NCBI RefSeq assembly: GCF_040802235.1
Contig: NC_133166.1
Span: 116,326,991 to 116,390,990, forward strand
Direction: 5' to 3'
DNA from: Manis javanica
Taxonomy: Eukaryota; Chordata; Mammalia; Pholidota; Manidae
Length of the DNA: 64,000 bases
The position numbers and the translations under genes were made by a program. This document shows, piece after piece, positions 11,801 through 45,312 of this stretch (the stretch's first letter is position 1; the number at the start of each line of letters is the position of its first letter). The notes beneath the pieces were generated by a model, which saw nothing but the letters and a program-made list of their open reading frames with translations, searched no databases and was not told the DNA's origin.

Positions 11801-14800
11801 ATATTATGAAATAATCGGAAAGCAACCCACAGGCCAAAAAAAAAGAAAAACGGACATAAGATATGAACAGTTGGCGGGAAAGAAAATGTAATGGCTCCTA
11901 ATTACATGATTTTTTTTTGTAAATAGCAAAACTTGGAAACAACCTAAATGTCCATCGATGGGGGACTGGTTAAGTAAGTCATGCACACTCTTAGGCGGCA
12001 ACCATAACAAATGGATGGCAGTGAGCCGCCAGCTCATGTGCCCAGGCACTCAGCACAGGCGGTTGCTTCTACCAACAGTGGGGAGCAGAGCCCTTCCTGC
12101 CTCCTCGGCTGCCACACCCCGGCCCTTGCCTCTGGGGGAATCCAAGCAGATGCCGTCAGGTCGGGTCAGCTCAGGCCTCTCCTCAGCTCAGGCTCCTTCC
12201 AGTGGCTCCCATCTCACTCAGTTCAAAGCCAGTGCCTTACCTGGCCACAGGGCCTAATGATCTGCCCCCGTGTCCCAGACTTCACCTGTCGCCCACCCTC
12301 CAGCTCTGCTTCAGCCACAAGGACCCTAGAATGTTCCTTCCCCTAAGAGCCACAGGCGCTTTGCTCAGCAACCCCTATGTGAGGTCTTTCACTGACCAGT
12401 CAGATAGAAGTTGCAGACTCCCCACTACCCAAGCCATCCTTACTCCCTTCCTGGGCTTTAGTTTTCCTCTGTAGTGTTTTTCACCTTCTAACATACTCTG
12501 TAATTTGCTTATCTGCATTCTTTATCCTGTCTTCCCACACAAGAGCACTGGCCCCACAGGAGCCACAGGAGCAAGGCTCTGCAGTGTCCATTGCTCCATG
12601 TAAGGCGCTTAACTGCGTCTGGAATGCAGTAGTAGTGAGTGTATGTGTGAACACGTAGGGGTGTGTGTATATAGGGTGGTCGTTGTGTGTGCGGGCCTGG
12701 TGCATCCTGGTTCCCCCACTGAGATGAAAGAACCATTCCATCTTCGGCATCCCCTTCAGATCCTCGAGGCCTAGTGGCGTCCCCAGGAGCAAATTAAGTA
12801 ATTAGAGGGAAGCACAGGCCCAGGGGGGCTTCCCACTGCCTCACAGGGCTCTTTGCGAGAGCCACCCAGCCTGAAACCAGCCTGCAGTGAGGCCTGACGC
12901 TGTCACTTCAGGCAGTGCAGACATTCCCACCTGGCATCCAGAAGGCCAGGAGTCGCCACCCTTGCAGCCTGAGTGAACCCACTCTTTTTGAAGTCACATC
13001 ATCTGGGGCTGCCTACAGCCCTGGAGACCCCTGTGTCTCATGTCAGTTTTGTGTCCCCACCCTGAGCCACCCTGAGACTGGCACACGGTAAGTCCTTAAT
13101 AAGAGGTATCTATTGTTGACTAACTCATGCAGGAAAGGAACCCAGCCCTCTCAGCTTACTGCAAGCCGGGGTCCACAGCTCACCCCTGGCAGGGCTGCTG
13201 CCCAGAGCCCGGGTCTCCCAAGAGCCCTGGTGGGAGGGGCTGAGTTGAGATCCTAGATGAGGACACTAACACAGCCCAACAGGAAAGATGGCCAATGAGG
13301 ACGGTCCCCCCTTCTGTGAGCCCCCTCCCCTCCAGGCCCTCCTTGGCTGGCTGGACTCACCCAGAGACAGAGAGTTGAGGATGATGCCTGAGAAGGTCAT
13401 GCCCATCAGGAACCGGAAGACGCAGTAGGCACTGAAGGAGCCGAAGTACGAGGTGGCAGCCCCCGAAACCGCCAGTTGCAGGTACGACCAGACCAGGGGG
13501 GCCTTGCGGCCCAGCCTGAGCCCGGCCAGGAGCACAGGGTTAGGCTTCCCCAGGCGACAGCGGCATCCCCCAGGGGGTCCTGCGGGAGGGTTAAAGGAAG
13601 CCCCTCACCCCACCCTACCCCAGGCCCCTCCTCCGTAAGGGAGCCACACCCCTGGAGGCTGGCCCAAGGCAGGGCGAGGAGGGGGAACTGGAGGCCAAGA
13701 GAGGCGCTCCTTCCCAGGAATATTTCTGCCCCTATCTGGCCCTGGGTCTTCCAGGAAAAGGCAGGGATTCTGCAGAGGCCCAAACACAGGTGCAGCGGCC
13801 AGTGAGAGAGATCCCCGAGGCTGGAGCTGGAGGGGGAGCCCAAATCAGAGCCCACACTGTGAGCCCTTGGCCTTGCTGGGGCCGCTGGGAGCAGCACCCT
13901 GTGTGAACTGGTCACACAGGGAGGCCGGGTGGGGCGGGGGCATCCCCCTCTGGCTTTGGCACTGCCCCGTTTGTAAGCGAGGCTTCCGCCTGGGGCCCCA
14001 GCTTGGCCAGGAGGGCCTAAGGGCGAGTAGGGGACAGCAGCGTTTCTTCCCCCCACACCCCGTGACACACTCATTCCCTCGCTTGTTCCTTCTGCTACAA
14101 CGCACACCGATCTCGCCGTTGAGTGGAAGGCCTGAGCTGTGGGCTGGTGACAGACAAGACCCCGTGGGTAAGACACAAGTTCATGCGCAGGAAGACCAGG
14201 ATGTGTGGTGACGGGGCCACGAGGGCGGTGACAGCCACCCATGAGGCGCTGCGGCCTGCAGCACGGGGAGTGGTCTGTGCTCCTGGATGTGGGGTCTGCA
14301 GGCCAGGAGGGCCCTCATGTGAGAGGAGGGGTGGCAGAGAAGGGAGAAGGGGAGGCAGAGAAGGGGATGCAGAGCAGGAAGGGAGGGAAAAGAGGAGAGA
14401 GGAGGCCGATCCCAGCAGCCACGGCCGTGGGCCACATGCTGCGGTGCCGGGCGTCTCCCTCAAAGGGCCCCTGCCTCCGGTTGGGCCCCTGTGGTCAGTC
14501 CCAGCTCATTCATACGAGCTGGATGCAGAGCGGACAGCGCGGAGGATGGGAAGCGCTTCCCGAAGGAATATGCAGCAGCCTTGCGGTGAAAAAGCCAGGA
14601 ACAGAAGCATGCGGAGGAGGTCCCAGCATTTGTATAAAAAGGGGCAACAGAGCATATGTACATGTTTACTTAGATGGCATGAAATCATAAAATATCTCTG
14701 TAAGACGCACAGAAGCCAGGCTGCCCTCTCGAGACTACAGGAGGGCAGCACAGGAGTGGAAAAGGGACGCGCCCCTGCTGCCTTCTATCTTCTGGAATCT

Positions 14801-15465
14801 GAACCACGTGAATGTATTGTATGTGTTGTCCATTTGAAAATACTCAAAAGAAACTTTAATAAAGAAAAATTAATGAAGAGCATCCGGTGGCTGCAACCCT
14901 CATCCCCAAAGACTCACCTGTCCGCAAGGCTGCCAAACACCGCAGCGCCCACCAGGACCCCGGCCATGTATATGGACTGAGCCACATCGCGGAGGGTGCG
15001 GGCCTCACACACCAGATCCCACTGCAGGGGAGACAGGGTTGGTCCAGCCTCAGCCTTGGGCAGCCCCCCACCACCACCTCAGGCCCCTCTGACCTCCGTT
15101 GTGATGGTGGACGGGAAGGTGCTGCGGTCATAGACCCAGCCATCCTTGCAGCCCTCCGTGGCCGCCCCTTGGATGGAGGTGTTGGGGCTCAGGAGGGCCC
15201 ACTGAGGCTCCACGAAGCGCCTGCATGGCTCAGGGGTCCCAAGCCGGTCCAGGGGTATGGTGGCCCTCAGCCAGGCCCCCGAGTCATTGGTGGCTGCAGT
15301 GTGATTGGTGGAGCCTTGGCAGTGGTGGCGGGGCACAGCGGCGGTGAAGTTCTGCAGGAAGTTGTGGCAGGCCAGCAGGCTGCAGGGCAGCAGCAGCAGG
15401 GTGGTGTAGACAAGCTGGAAGCGACCCACGCCACCCAGGGCGTCTAGCAGTTCTGTGAAGGCCAT
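2648..15465 (-). CDS. SLC22A20: SLC22A20 (organic anion transporter 6), exons 1-9, last exon missing
   Basis: Nine coding exons on the minus strand join in frame: 372, 104, 155, 169, 124, 116, 215, 109 and 204 bp, giving 522 codons plus two bases. All introns are GT-AG, and there is no stop or frameshift. The product is an SLC22-type major facilitator with 12 expected membrane segments. Residues 18-37 form TM1, followed by a large extracellular loop with four N-glycosylation sequons (Asn39, 54, 60, 95). The MFS loop motif GSLADRLGRK spans about 154-163, LPESPRW 269-275 and ELYPTEIR 448-455. Known family role: plasma-membrane exchange of organic anions, with OAT6 described mainly in olfactory tissue. 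The start is the ATG at 15463-15465, because [12 protein letters not shown] matches OAT N-termini; an upstream in-frame ATG at 15561 is less likely. The gene lies tandem to and downstream of CAPN1. Other OATs are possible in principle, but synteny supports SLC22A20. Confidence 0.9.
3046..3154 (-). CDS. SLC22A20: SLC22A20 coding exon 8
   Basis: Residues 419-454: [20 protein letters not shown] and ELYPTEIR. Acceptor CACAG|GTAT; donor ATCAG|GTGTGT. 109 bp. Confidence 0.93.
3480..3610 (+). repeat. MIR SINE fragment
   Basis: Degenerate MIR order: ctgggtgaccttgg, then the ctgcttcacagggtcatcattagg region. Diverged, so very old. Confidence 0.6.
3895..4125 (+). mobile_element. Old L1 3' fragment
   Basis: Starts with tggaatattgtacagtaata (L1 ORF2 3' end wording) and ends in an A-rich stretch. 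Heavily diverged. Confidence 0.5.
4719..4933 (-). CDS. SLC22A20: SLC22A20 coding exon 7
   Basis: Residues 347-418: TM7-TM9 with [31 protein letters not shown] and [10 protein letters not shown]. Acceptor CCCAG|GTT; donor GAAG|GTAAGC. 215 bp, the standard OAT exon 7 size. Confidence 0.93.
5400..5880 (+). mobile_element. Old L1 (L1M-type) 3' end
   Basis: Contains degenerate L1 ORF2 3' and 3'-UTR phrases: attcacactagccaaaagg, caaagtgaaataaaccagtc, ggctgccagaggctgg, gtcgcacaacactgtgaatg. Lies in intron 6 of SLC22A20. Confidence 0.7.
6480..6862 (+). mobile_element. Old L1 3' end
   Basis: ctggaatgctatacaacatgaa and later 3'-UTR-like text ending in agcttcaataaaaagtaga. Second old L1 fragment in intron 6 of SLC22A20. 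Confidence 0.6.
6868..7475 (+). mobile_element. Ancient LTR-like repeat, family not fixed
   Basis: Text familiar from old mammalian interspersed repeats: taggatgatcccccaaactcc near the start and ttgttttaagccccgatgtc...gcagcaacattagattaata at the end. The end resembles MaLR-type LTR tails. Family name not certain. Confidence 0.5.
7750..7865. repeat. MIR/L2 terminal fragment
   Basis: attcattcatcaaatattta followed by catgtgccatgaaccagatt resembles the antisense end of MIR or L2. Confidence 0.45.
8098..8288 (+). repeat. MIR SINE
   Basis: Clear MIR core in order: gatggggaaactgaggcac, ggttaagtaacttgctcagg, gtcacacagccagtaagtgg, then the 3' part to cacactgcctg. Intron 6 of SLC22A20. Confidence 0.9.
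9681..9796 (-). CDS. SLC22A20: SLC22A20 coding exon 6
   Basis: Residues 309-346: rest of the cytoplasmic loop ([17 protein letters not shown]) and the start of TM7. Acceptor ACCCAG|GTGG; donor TCTG|GTAGGT. 116 bp. Confidence 0.92.
10140..10290 (+). repeat. MIR SINE fragment
   Basis: Degenerate MIR 3' half: cttcggcttcctcgttggca, then taaagcccttagcatactgc. Confidence 0.6.
10602..10725 (-). CDS. SLC22A20: SLC22A20 coding exon 5
   Basis: Residues 267-308: the [10 protein letters not shown] signature and the large cytoplasmic loop ([20 protein letters not shown]). Acceptor GCCAG|GTGG; donor GAG|GTAGGC. 124 bp, phase 0 at its end. Confidence 0.92.
10960..11112 (+). repeat. MIR SINE fragment
   Basis: tctgacccctggtggccttg, aataagtcacgg and gaaaagcgcttggaacgttc follow MIR order. 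Ends about 160 bp from SLC22A20 exon 4. Confidence 0.6.
11272..11440 (-). CDS. SLC22A20: SLC22A20 coding exon 4
   Basis: Residues 211-266: [11 protein letters not shown], then TM5 and TM6 ([22 protein letters not shown]). Acceptor CTGCAG|TGG; donor TTG|GTACGT. 169 bp. Confidence 0.93.
11530..12015 (+). mobile_element. Old L1 3' fragment
   Basis: A-rich L1-like text ending aaacaacctaaatgtccatc and gatgggggactggttaagta, typical of the 3' part of an L1ME-type ORF2. Intron 3 of SLC22A20. Confidence 0.6.
13361..13515 (-). CDS. SLC22A20: SLC22A20 coding exon 3
   Basis: Residues 159-210: completes DRLGRK, then TM3 and TM4 ([18 protein letters not shown]). Acceptor CTCAG|G; donor CTGG|GTGAGT. 155 bp, the usual OAT exon 3 size. 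Confidence 0.93.
14625..14880 (+). mobile_element. Old L1 3'-end remnant
   Basis: aaaatatctctgtaagacgc, then gaaccacgtgaatgtattgt and an A-rich end follow the order of an old L1 3' UTR. It abuts intron 2 of SLC22A20. Confidence 0.45.
14918..15021 (-). CDS. SLC22A20: SLC22A20 coding exon 2
   Basis: Residues 125-158 (WDLVCEART...GSLAD) plus two bases. Acceptor CTGCAG|TGG; donor AG|GTGAGT. Covers TM2 and the start of the MFS DRLGRK loop. Confidence 0.93.
15094..15465 (-). CDS. SLC22A20: SLC22A20 coding exon 1
   Basis: Encodes residues 1-124: N-terminus, TM1 and the glycosylated extracellular loop ending at [14 protein letters not shown]. The donor is GAG|GTCAGA, phase 0. Confidence 0.93.
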
Positions 15466-16965
15466 GGCCACGGGGCCGACCTGAGGCCAAGCCTGCCAGG
15501 GCTTATGTAAAGGGGCTGGGGCAGGGCCCTGGGAGGTAGAGGAACAGGCCGAGGTTAGCACTGCCGATGCGTGTCCTGCAGCTCAGCGGGGTCTGGTTAC
15601 ACCCCACAGGAAGCCTCGGGTGTCCCCATGTCTGCAGGGCACCCCCTCCCACCAGGCCCCTTCTCCTCACTGTTCTCAACTTCTCACCTCTCAAGTTAGA
15701 AGAGTAGGGGTCCCAGAGGGCTGCCTCACAGCCCCCTGCCCAGATCTGCAGGCCTAGCTGCCTGGCCGCTGACCTCCCCAGGAGGATTCTGCAGTAATGG
15801 GGCACCATCTCCTCCCTTTTCCCCTGGAGGCCATTGTCGGGCATCTTCAAGAGTCCAATTCCAGCCACAGCACATGGTACCCAGTCCCTGTCTCTGGTTC
15901 CATCCAGGTCGGAGCCTTAAATGCTCAGAGGTCAGCTAAAGGGCTGCCAGGGATTATAGCTGCTTGTACCCTGAGAAGTCAGGGGCTACACAGGAGACAC
16001 TCCTAAGCCCTTTAGGAAGGCCCAAATAGGCAGCCAAGAGGAAGCCCCATTCTCCCTGCCCCCAGCCCTAGGCACTCAGCCTGAGTTGGGGTTTGTGAGG
16101 GGGTCAGGCCCCGAGACCAGCCAGACCCTCTCATGAAACAAAACCCTATCTGAAGGACTGAAAGGACAGGGCCTGCTGCACCCACTCCAGGCTCCCAGGA
16201 AGTGGTGGGCCACCCCCTTGCTGAAAAGGACAACCGAGGCCCAGGAAGTCCCAGCCCAGGGACTCCCACAGGCAAAGCGCAGGCTCAGGACGGCTGCTCC
16301 AGGCCCTGGGCCCCGCTGTGGCAGGCAGCAGCCAGGCAGTAGCCAGGCATTTGGTCACTTGAGACCCCACTGGGGGCTCCCAGCAGCTGAGGGCAGCCCC
16401 CATGCCCACCTGGGCTCCACCAGCCCTGGCCCTGCAGATACTGTTAGTTCAAAGCTCACCCCTAACCCCGCCTCAACCCACTCTTATCTCTGGTAAGAAA
16501 AGCCAGGACCCCAGAGGGGCCTGGAGCAGCTTACATAAGCAGCAGGTGTCTGGGTCTCAGGGGCAACCCCCACCTTCGCAGGATCTGAAGGAGGTTCTGT
16601 GCTCTGGGGAGCTTCCTGGGGGGTCAGGTTGTGCTAAGTAGGGGTTTGGATTTCAACACAAGCGTCAGAAGCCAGAGTGGGCAGGAAAGGCAGGGGTCAG
16701 ACCTCCAGGGCTGTGAGGAGGGCATGTGGGACCAGCAGGGCCACGTGGGACCTCAGCGGCATGGCCCTGTCCCGGTAGCCAGGGCTCCATCCTCCCAAGC
16801 TCCCAGATGCCCAGTACTCTGGAGGAGGAGGGGGTAGCAGTGGAGTGCATCTGGGGCAGTGTGGGAGATGGAGGGCAGGGTGGTGGTGAGAGGCCCCAAC
16901 CATCCTACAGGCCAAGGCTTGACAGTGACTTCGGGCAACCAGTTTGGACACACACACAGTCCAGA
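15466..16965. other. CAPN1-SLC22A20 intergenic gap
   Basis: GC-rich, mostly unique DNA between the CAPN1 poly(A) site and the SLC22A20 start codon. It should contain the SLC22A20 promoter and 5' UTR. No TATA box or CpG island is evident, so no start site is proposed. Confidence 0.5.
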
Positions 16966-16985
16966 GACACATTGGGGCATTTTCT

Positions 16986-16991
16986 TTTATT
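16986..16991 (-). other. CAPN1: Poly(A) signal of CAPN1
   Basis: AATAAA on the minus strand, about 710 bp beyond the CAPN1 stop codon. It is the first canonical signal after the stop that I see, and implies a 3' UTR of about 0.7 kb. Confidence 0.75.
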
Positions 16992-17698
16992 ATTTGGGGT
17001 TTCTCTGCATAGAAACATGAGACCCTGCTATCCCACACCCAGGTGCCTCTGGCACCCCCATAACTGGTACCCAGTCCCTGAAGAGTCCCCTTTAAAATCA
17101 CCAATATAAAAAAGGAGGGAGGGAATACCTGACCACCCCAGGCCAGGTGGCTCCTGGTGGCAGACGGTGCGGGGCTGGGGGCAAGAGTGGGGGCACTGGC
17201 ATCTGCACGGGAAGGAACAGGAGTCCCAGCCCCAGGGGGAGGCCCCGGCTGGGAGAGGGCTCTGCACGTCAGCAGCAGCCGGTGCAGAGTTAGTGGTTAC
17301 GGTTTAGTCTACAGGTGAGGCCAGGTGGGCGGGCCAGCTGGGTGGGATCTGGAGTGAGGGGAGAGGACACACAGGATGCTGGAAGGCCCAGGCGGTCAGC
17401 TCCCACTGGAGCCCCATCCTGAGGCAGGAACAAGCAGAAGCTGCCTTCCTGGTTTGGCAACAGGAGGGGCTGGGAGAGGCCATCTGAGCCCGTGGCCTGT
17501 GAAGGCAGGGAGGGCCACATGGCTCTGCCCAGAGCAGATGAACCATGGCAGCTGGGAGACGAGGCGGCAGGAGACGAGAGGCAGCCTCCTGCTCCCAGGA
17601 AGGCACTTGCAGTTGGTGTGGCCTGGTGTGGGGTGGCAGGAAGACGTGCTTGGCAGATGACGAGGGAGAGGAACGTAGCAGGGGGACCTGAGCCCACC

Positions 17699-40617
<22,919 letters not shown>

Positions 40618-41049
40618 CCTGGGGGACAGACAGGCCTGCTCAGAACCCAGACCTTTTCAGGGCTAGAACTGGGGCCCTGCCTGCCCCTGCTCACCCTTCC
40701 TCCCCAAACCTGGATTTCCCCCACCTCACTGTTCAGCTCACAGAACCTGGAACTTTCTGCCACCTCCCTAATTTCCCAGAATCCAGAAGAGGGGCTCTCC
40801 AGCCCCCAGGCCTGCTGACCACCTTCTCCCTTCCCCCACACAATGCTTGCTACCACCTCCGCCTTCCCGGGCTTTTATTGTTCTGCACCTGCAGTCCTGT
40901 GGTCAGCCAGCCCGGTGGGGCAGGGCAGAGCCCGAAGATGATGGCCCAGGGAACCCGGAAGGTGGGAGACCGCAGGAAAGGCCTCTCTGACCTCTCTGCC
41001 TGCAGGTAAACCCCTCCCCAAACTAGCCAAGCCTCTGTGCACCAGCCCC

Positions 41050-42330
41050 GTTTCCTTGGCATGGGGGCTGAGAACCCCAGGCATTTGGGGTCTCGCTCCT
41101 CAGGCCTCTGAGACAGGCTGGGTGCTCAGGGCCGCCGGGCCTCCGTCCCTTCCCCTCCCGCCTTCCCCCGGCCCAGCCCCCGAGACGGTGGTGAGCGCAG
41201 GCTGGGGTGGCGCCAAGCCTGTGCGGCGTCCCGAGCCCCCGCCCCTGTCCCGGGCATTCAGACGGCCCGGGGTCGGGGGATCGTAGCCGGGCCATCCAGC
41301 TCCTTACCTAGAGGAGCGTTCCGGGGGTCGCTAGGGCCCCTGCGGCTGGCTTCCCTGGCAGCAGCGCAAGGCCGGGCCCAACCAGGAAGAGCGCTCCTCC
41401 CGCCCTCCTCCCGCGGCCCCGCCGCCGCCCTGCCCCTCCGCCGCCTCCGGCACCTCGGGCTCCGACCCCGCTTCCTCTCTGCGCTCCCTTATCTTCCGGC
41501 ACCTTCTCCGACTATCTCTCCTGCTCACGGGGTCTCCCCGCCCCTCCCTCCGCCAGCCCCGGGCCAACCCCGCAAGGGGACAAATTAGTCAAAGGCAGAG
41601 CTGTCCCCGGAGAGGGGCCAGCGCCTGTCGGGGTGGGAGGGCTGGGGCGGGAACCGGAGGGCGCCGAGGGGAGGGGAGGAGGGCAGAGGCGGGGCAGGGG
41701 TATTTTTAACCAGGGGCAGCTGCTCGAGTTGCAGGGCCGGCCGCCCCACCCCACGCGGCGCTCCCCGAGGGCATTCCCTGGCGCCCGGGCCGCTGCGGCG
41801 ACGTCCCTGCAGCCCCGGGCCGGTCCCCCTGGCGCCCGCCCTCCCCTGCTCCCAGCGCGGGGCCGAGATTACCTCGGGCTGCGGCAGCTGCTGCGGAGCG
41901 GCCGGGCTGCGGGCGGGTGGACCTCTGCCGGACGCTCGGCAGACGACAGCCCCACCCCGTGGGGCGCGCTCCGCGGCCCGGCTCCTGGGCAGGGCCCGCT
42001 CCCCGCCCCAACCCCCGCCCCCGGGCGCAGGCTCCGGCAGAACGGGGAGCCCGCCCCCGGGCCCCGGCTCGCTGCGTGACCTTGGGTGAGTGCCGGTCGT
42101 CCCTCTCGGCCTCGGTTTGCAGGCGGCGCAGCGGACGGGATGGAGGTGAACTGTGGGAGCCCATCCTTCTCCCGCACGCTGTGGTTTCTTGAAGCCGGGG
42201 AGGTGGGCTTCCCTGCCCTCTCCTCCAAGCCCCGGGCCCACCCACCCGGGAGCGCCCGTGTGCCGCCTTTGCCAGGAGGGGGCGACAGAGGCTGCGAGCA
42301 GGTCGGCAGGCCCGCCCAGCACCCGCAGAT
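41050..42330 (-). promoter_or_regulatory. CAPN1: CpG island, CAPN1 promoter region
   Basis: Very GC-rich with dense CpG over about 1.3 kb, with many GC-box-like runs (gggcgg, ccgccc) and no TATA box placed to explain exon 1. It covers the inferred exon 1 and sequence upstream. A second donor-like site, CCCGAG|GTAATC at about 41872, could belong to an alternative first exon. Confidence 0.8.
41308..41510 (-). other. CAPN1: CAPN1 exon 1 (non-coding), 5' end uncertain
   Basis: A strong donor (CTCTAG|GTAAGG, exon edge 41308) lies in the CpG island 690 bp upstream of exon 2, matching the usual non-coding first exon of CAPN1. The transcription start cannot be placed; 41510 is a guess. Confidence 0.5.
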
Positions 42331-42559
42331 TTGCCTGTGGAGCTGCAGTAAGTTGGAGAGTCAAAATGTCACAGGGAAGGGGACTGCCACAGACTGCTCA
42401 GAGCGTCTCACTGACCGTGGGCCCAGCCCAGCAGCTGTTGCTCTTTTACAAGATACATACACCCGCATTTTGTTGGGGGAACAGTGCATAGCTTTCCTTT
42501 CCTAGGATTCTGGGACACGTGACCCCAAGAAGGTTAGGAGCCACTAATCTAATCTGACC

Positions 42560-42700
42560 TCACTCTCACTCCCAGTTTACAGATGAGGAACGCGGAGGCC
42601 TGTGAGGGTGTGACTCGCTGAGCTCCCTCTTCTACTGATTCAGAGCTGGAACCAGCGCCTGGGCTCTTTGCTCTTCACCATTCAGCATTTATGTGTCCTT
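42560..42700 (+). repeat. MIR SINE fragment
   Basis: cagtttacagatgaggaacg and the following ctgattcagagctggaacca match the MIR 3' half. Confidence 0.6.
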
Positions 42701-43599
42701 TTCTTGACTAAACCCTTCTGGTAGGTCTTTGCACAGCAGACACCATGACTAAGACCAGCCCCTACTTGGGGAAACCCCCTCCTTCCCCCTACAGTTTTGA
42801 GGATTAAGGAAGTTGAGTCCTGATGGACAAGTTAACTAAGCAATAACATTCTGGAGAGGCTGTTTCTAGCAGAAAAGAAGAGCATGTGCAAAGGTCTAGA
42901 GGCTGGAGAAATACATGTCAGTGAGAGAAACTGCAAGTGTTCCTTGTGACTAGATGAAGGGAGCAGGGGCCGGGGAGAGAAAAGATGCTCTGGAGAGACA
43001 CTCTCCAAGAGCACCATCCCTCAAAGCACTCTGGCTCAACCTCTGTGTCCCACAGTCCCCAGAATCACTTCCACAAACCTGTCACTCCTATCCACTGACC
43101 ACCTCCTATATGTGCAGGGTGCTGTTCACCTGGGTATAAGATGGTGAAGACCCACAGCATTGGCCCCCTCTGAAGGAGGCAGACATCAACCCAGTTATTG
43201 CACCCGTAATTAACTTGGACGAATTGGTGCTAAGGAAGTGCATAACTGAAGCCCTACTAGTTCAGGGGTTAGAGTAGCTATTGATCAGACAAAATGAATT
43301 ATGGCAGGGGTAGGGGAGATGACAGGAGCATTGGAACATGCAGGTCATGGCACAGTGCAGGAACTGAAGTATGCTTAGGTTGCTTGAAAAAGAGAAGGAA
43401 GGGTTATGGCAGGACTGGGTGGGGCATAGGAGTTTATATTTTATTCTACTTGACTAGAAGGCTGCTCAGGTTTGTACAAATGAAGGAGGCAGCAGGAGAG
43501 TGTTAGAGGGGGCAAAACAGGGGGCAGGGAGGAGTCCAGATAAAAAGCAAGGAGGAAGGCCTCTGGTTCAAGCCAGGAATGTGGTAGGCACAAGAGAGA

Positions 43600-44645
43600 A
43601 GTGGATGGATTTGATAACTATTAGGATACATCTTATCAAAATTTAACTCAGACTGGCTAAATATAAACCCTAAAACTATAAAACTTCTAGAAGAATGCAT
43701 AGGAAAAAATCTTAATGATCTTGGGTTTGACAAAGATTTCTTAATGTGCCACAAGCACAAACAATAAAAGGAAAAATTAAACTTCATCAAAACATTCGTT
43801 CTTCAAAAGTCACTATTACAAGAATGAAAAGACACAGACTAAGAGGAAATAATTATAAAAATTGCATGTGATGAAGCACTTGTATTTAAATTGTAAATAG
43901 AACTACAACTTTAAAAATAATCCAGTAAAATTGGACAAAATATCTGAAACAGACATTTCACCCAAGAGGATATATAGTCGGCAAATAAGACATGAAAAAG
44001 TGTTGAACACATTATCCACCTGGGGAAATGCAAATTCAAACAAGCAGAAGGACTCCACAGTATAAAGAAGGACCCCACTAAGTGCTGGCAAGGACGCAGA
44101 AAAGCCAGAATTCTCGTGCTGCTGGTGGGAATTCAGAATGATACCACTGCTTTGGAAAACAGTTCCACAGTTTCTCAAAAAGTCAAACATATATTCATTG
44201 ATAAATAGAAATGAGCTATCAAGCTACAGAAAGATGGCAGAACCTCAAATGCCTACTGCTAAGTAAAAGAAGCTAATATGAGAAAACAACATGTGTATAA
44301 TTCCAACTACATGACATTCTGGAAAAGGCAAAATGAGAGAGAATGAAAAAGATCAGTGAGGAGGGGAGTAATGAAGAGGTGGAGCGCGGGCCATTTTTAG
44401 GGCACTAAAACTACTCCGTATGACACTGTAATGGTAGATACATGACAATGGACATTTGTGGAAACCCACAGAATATACAAAGCTAAGAGTGAACCCTAAT
44501 GCAGACCAATGCACTTGAGTTAATAATAGTGTATCAATATTGGTTCAGGAATTGTAATACGTGAACCACACTGTTGCAAAATGTTAACAATGGGAGAAAT
44601 TGGGGGGTGAGGGTAGAGAAAGGGTGTATGGGAATTCTCTATACT
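43600..44645 (+). mobile_element. Old L1 3' end, first part
   Basis: Ordered L1 phrases: taaaactataaaacttctag, gatcttgggtttgacaaaga, gctgctggtgggaattcaga, gtggaaacccacagaatata and ggaattctctatactt. It resumes at 45313 after a younger insertion. Confidence 0.75.
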
Positions 44646-45312
44646 TTTTTTTTTTTGCTATCATTAATGTACAATTACATGAACAACATTATGGTTACTA
44701 GACTCCCCCTATTATCAAGTCCCCACCACATACCCCATTACAGTCACTGTCCATCAGCGTAGTAAGATGCTATAGAATCACTACTTGTCTTCTCTGTGTT
44801 ATACTGCCTTCCCCGTGTCCCCTCCCTGCCCACATTATACATGCTAATCATAATGCCCCTTTTTCCCCCTAATCCCTCCCTTCCCACCCATCCTCCCCAA
44901 TCCCTTTCCTTTTGGTAATTCTTAGTCCATTCTTGGATTCTGTGAATCTGCTGCTGTTTTGTTCCTTCAGTTTTTGCTCTGTTCTTATACTCCACAGATG
45001 AGTGAAATCATTTGGTACTTGTCTTTCTCTGCCTGGCTTATTTCACTGAGCATAATACCCTCTAGCTCCATCCATGTTGTTGCAAATGGTAGGATTTGTT
45101 TTCTTCTGGCTGAATAATATTCCATTGTGTATATGTACCACATCTTCTTTATCCATTCATCTACTGATAGACACTTAGGTTGTTTCCATTTTTTGGCTAT
45201 TGTAAATAGTGCTGCGATAAACATAGGGGTGCATCTGTCTTTTTCAAACTGGGCTCCTGCATTCTTAGGGTAAGTTTCTAGGAGTGGAATTCCCAGGTCA
45301 AATGGTATTTCT
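44646..45312 (-). mobile_element. Younger L1 3' end, antisense insertion
   Basis: Begins with a T run (its poly(A) tail), then antisense 3' UTR and the ORF2 C-terminus (minus-strand fragment MFIAALFTIAKKWKQPKCLS...). The old L1 reads tctctatacttt before and tctctgtacttt after, a one-mismatch target-site duplication. About 0.66 kb, 5'-truncated. Confidence 0.88.

Noticed and set aside
13406-14242. 278-codon minus-strand ORF around SLC22A20 exon 3
   Set aside because: It is in a different frame from the exon and covers intron sequence; chance open frame in GC-rich DNA.
14632-14645. TATA-like gtataaaaagggg on the plus strand
   Set aside because: Lies in an old L1-like tail with no downstream plus-strand gene.
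14123-14980. 285-codon plus-strand ORF
   Set aside because: Antisense to SLC22A20 intron and exon 2 and running through an old L1 tail; no domain or coding signature.
15466-15561. Upstream in-frame ATG extending SLC22A20 by 32 residues
   Set aside because: The extension is proline-rich and unlike OAT N-termini. [12 protein letters not shown] at 15465 is the family start.
41585-42364. Long 259-codon ORF and overlapping ORFs in the CpG island
   Set aside because: Several frames are open at once because GC-rich DNA has few stops. The translations are Pro/Arg/Gly-rich with no recognisable domain.
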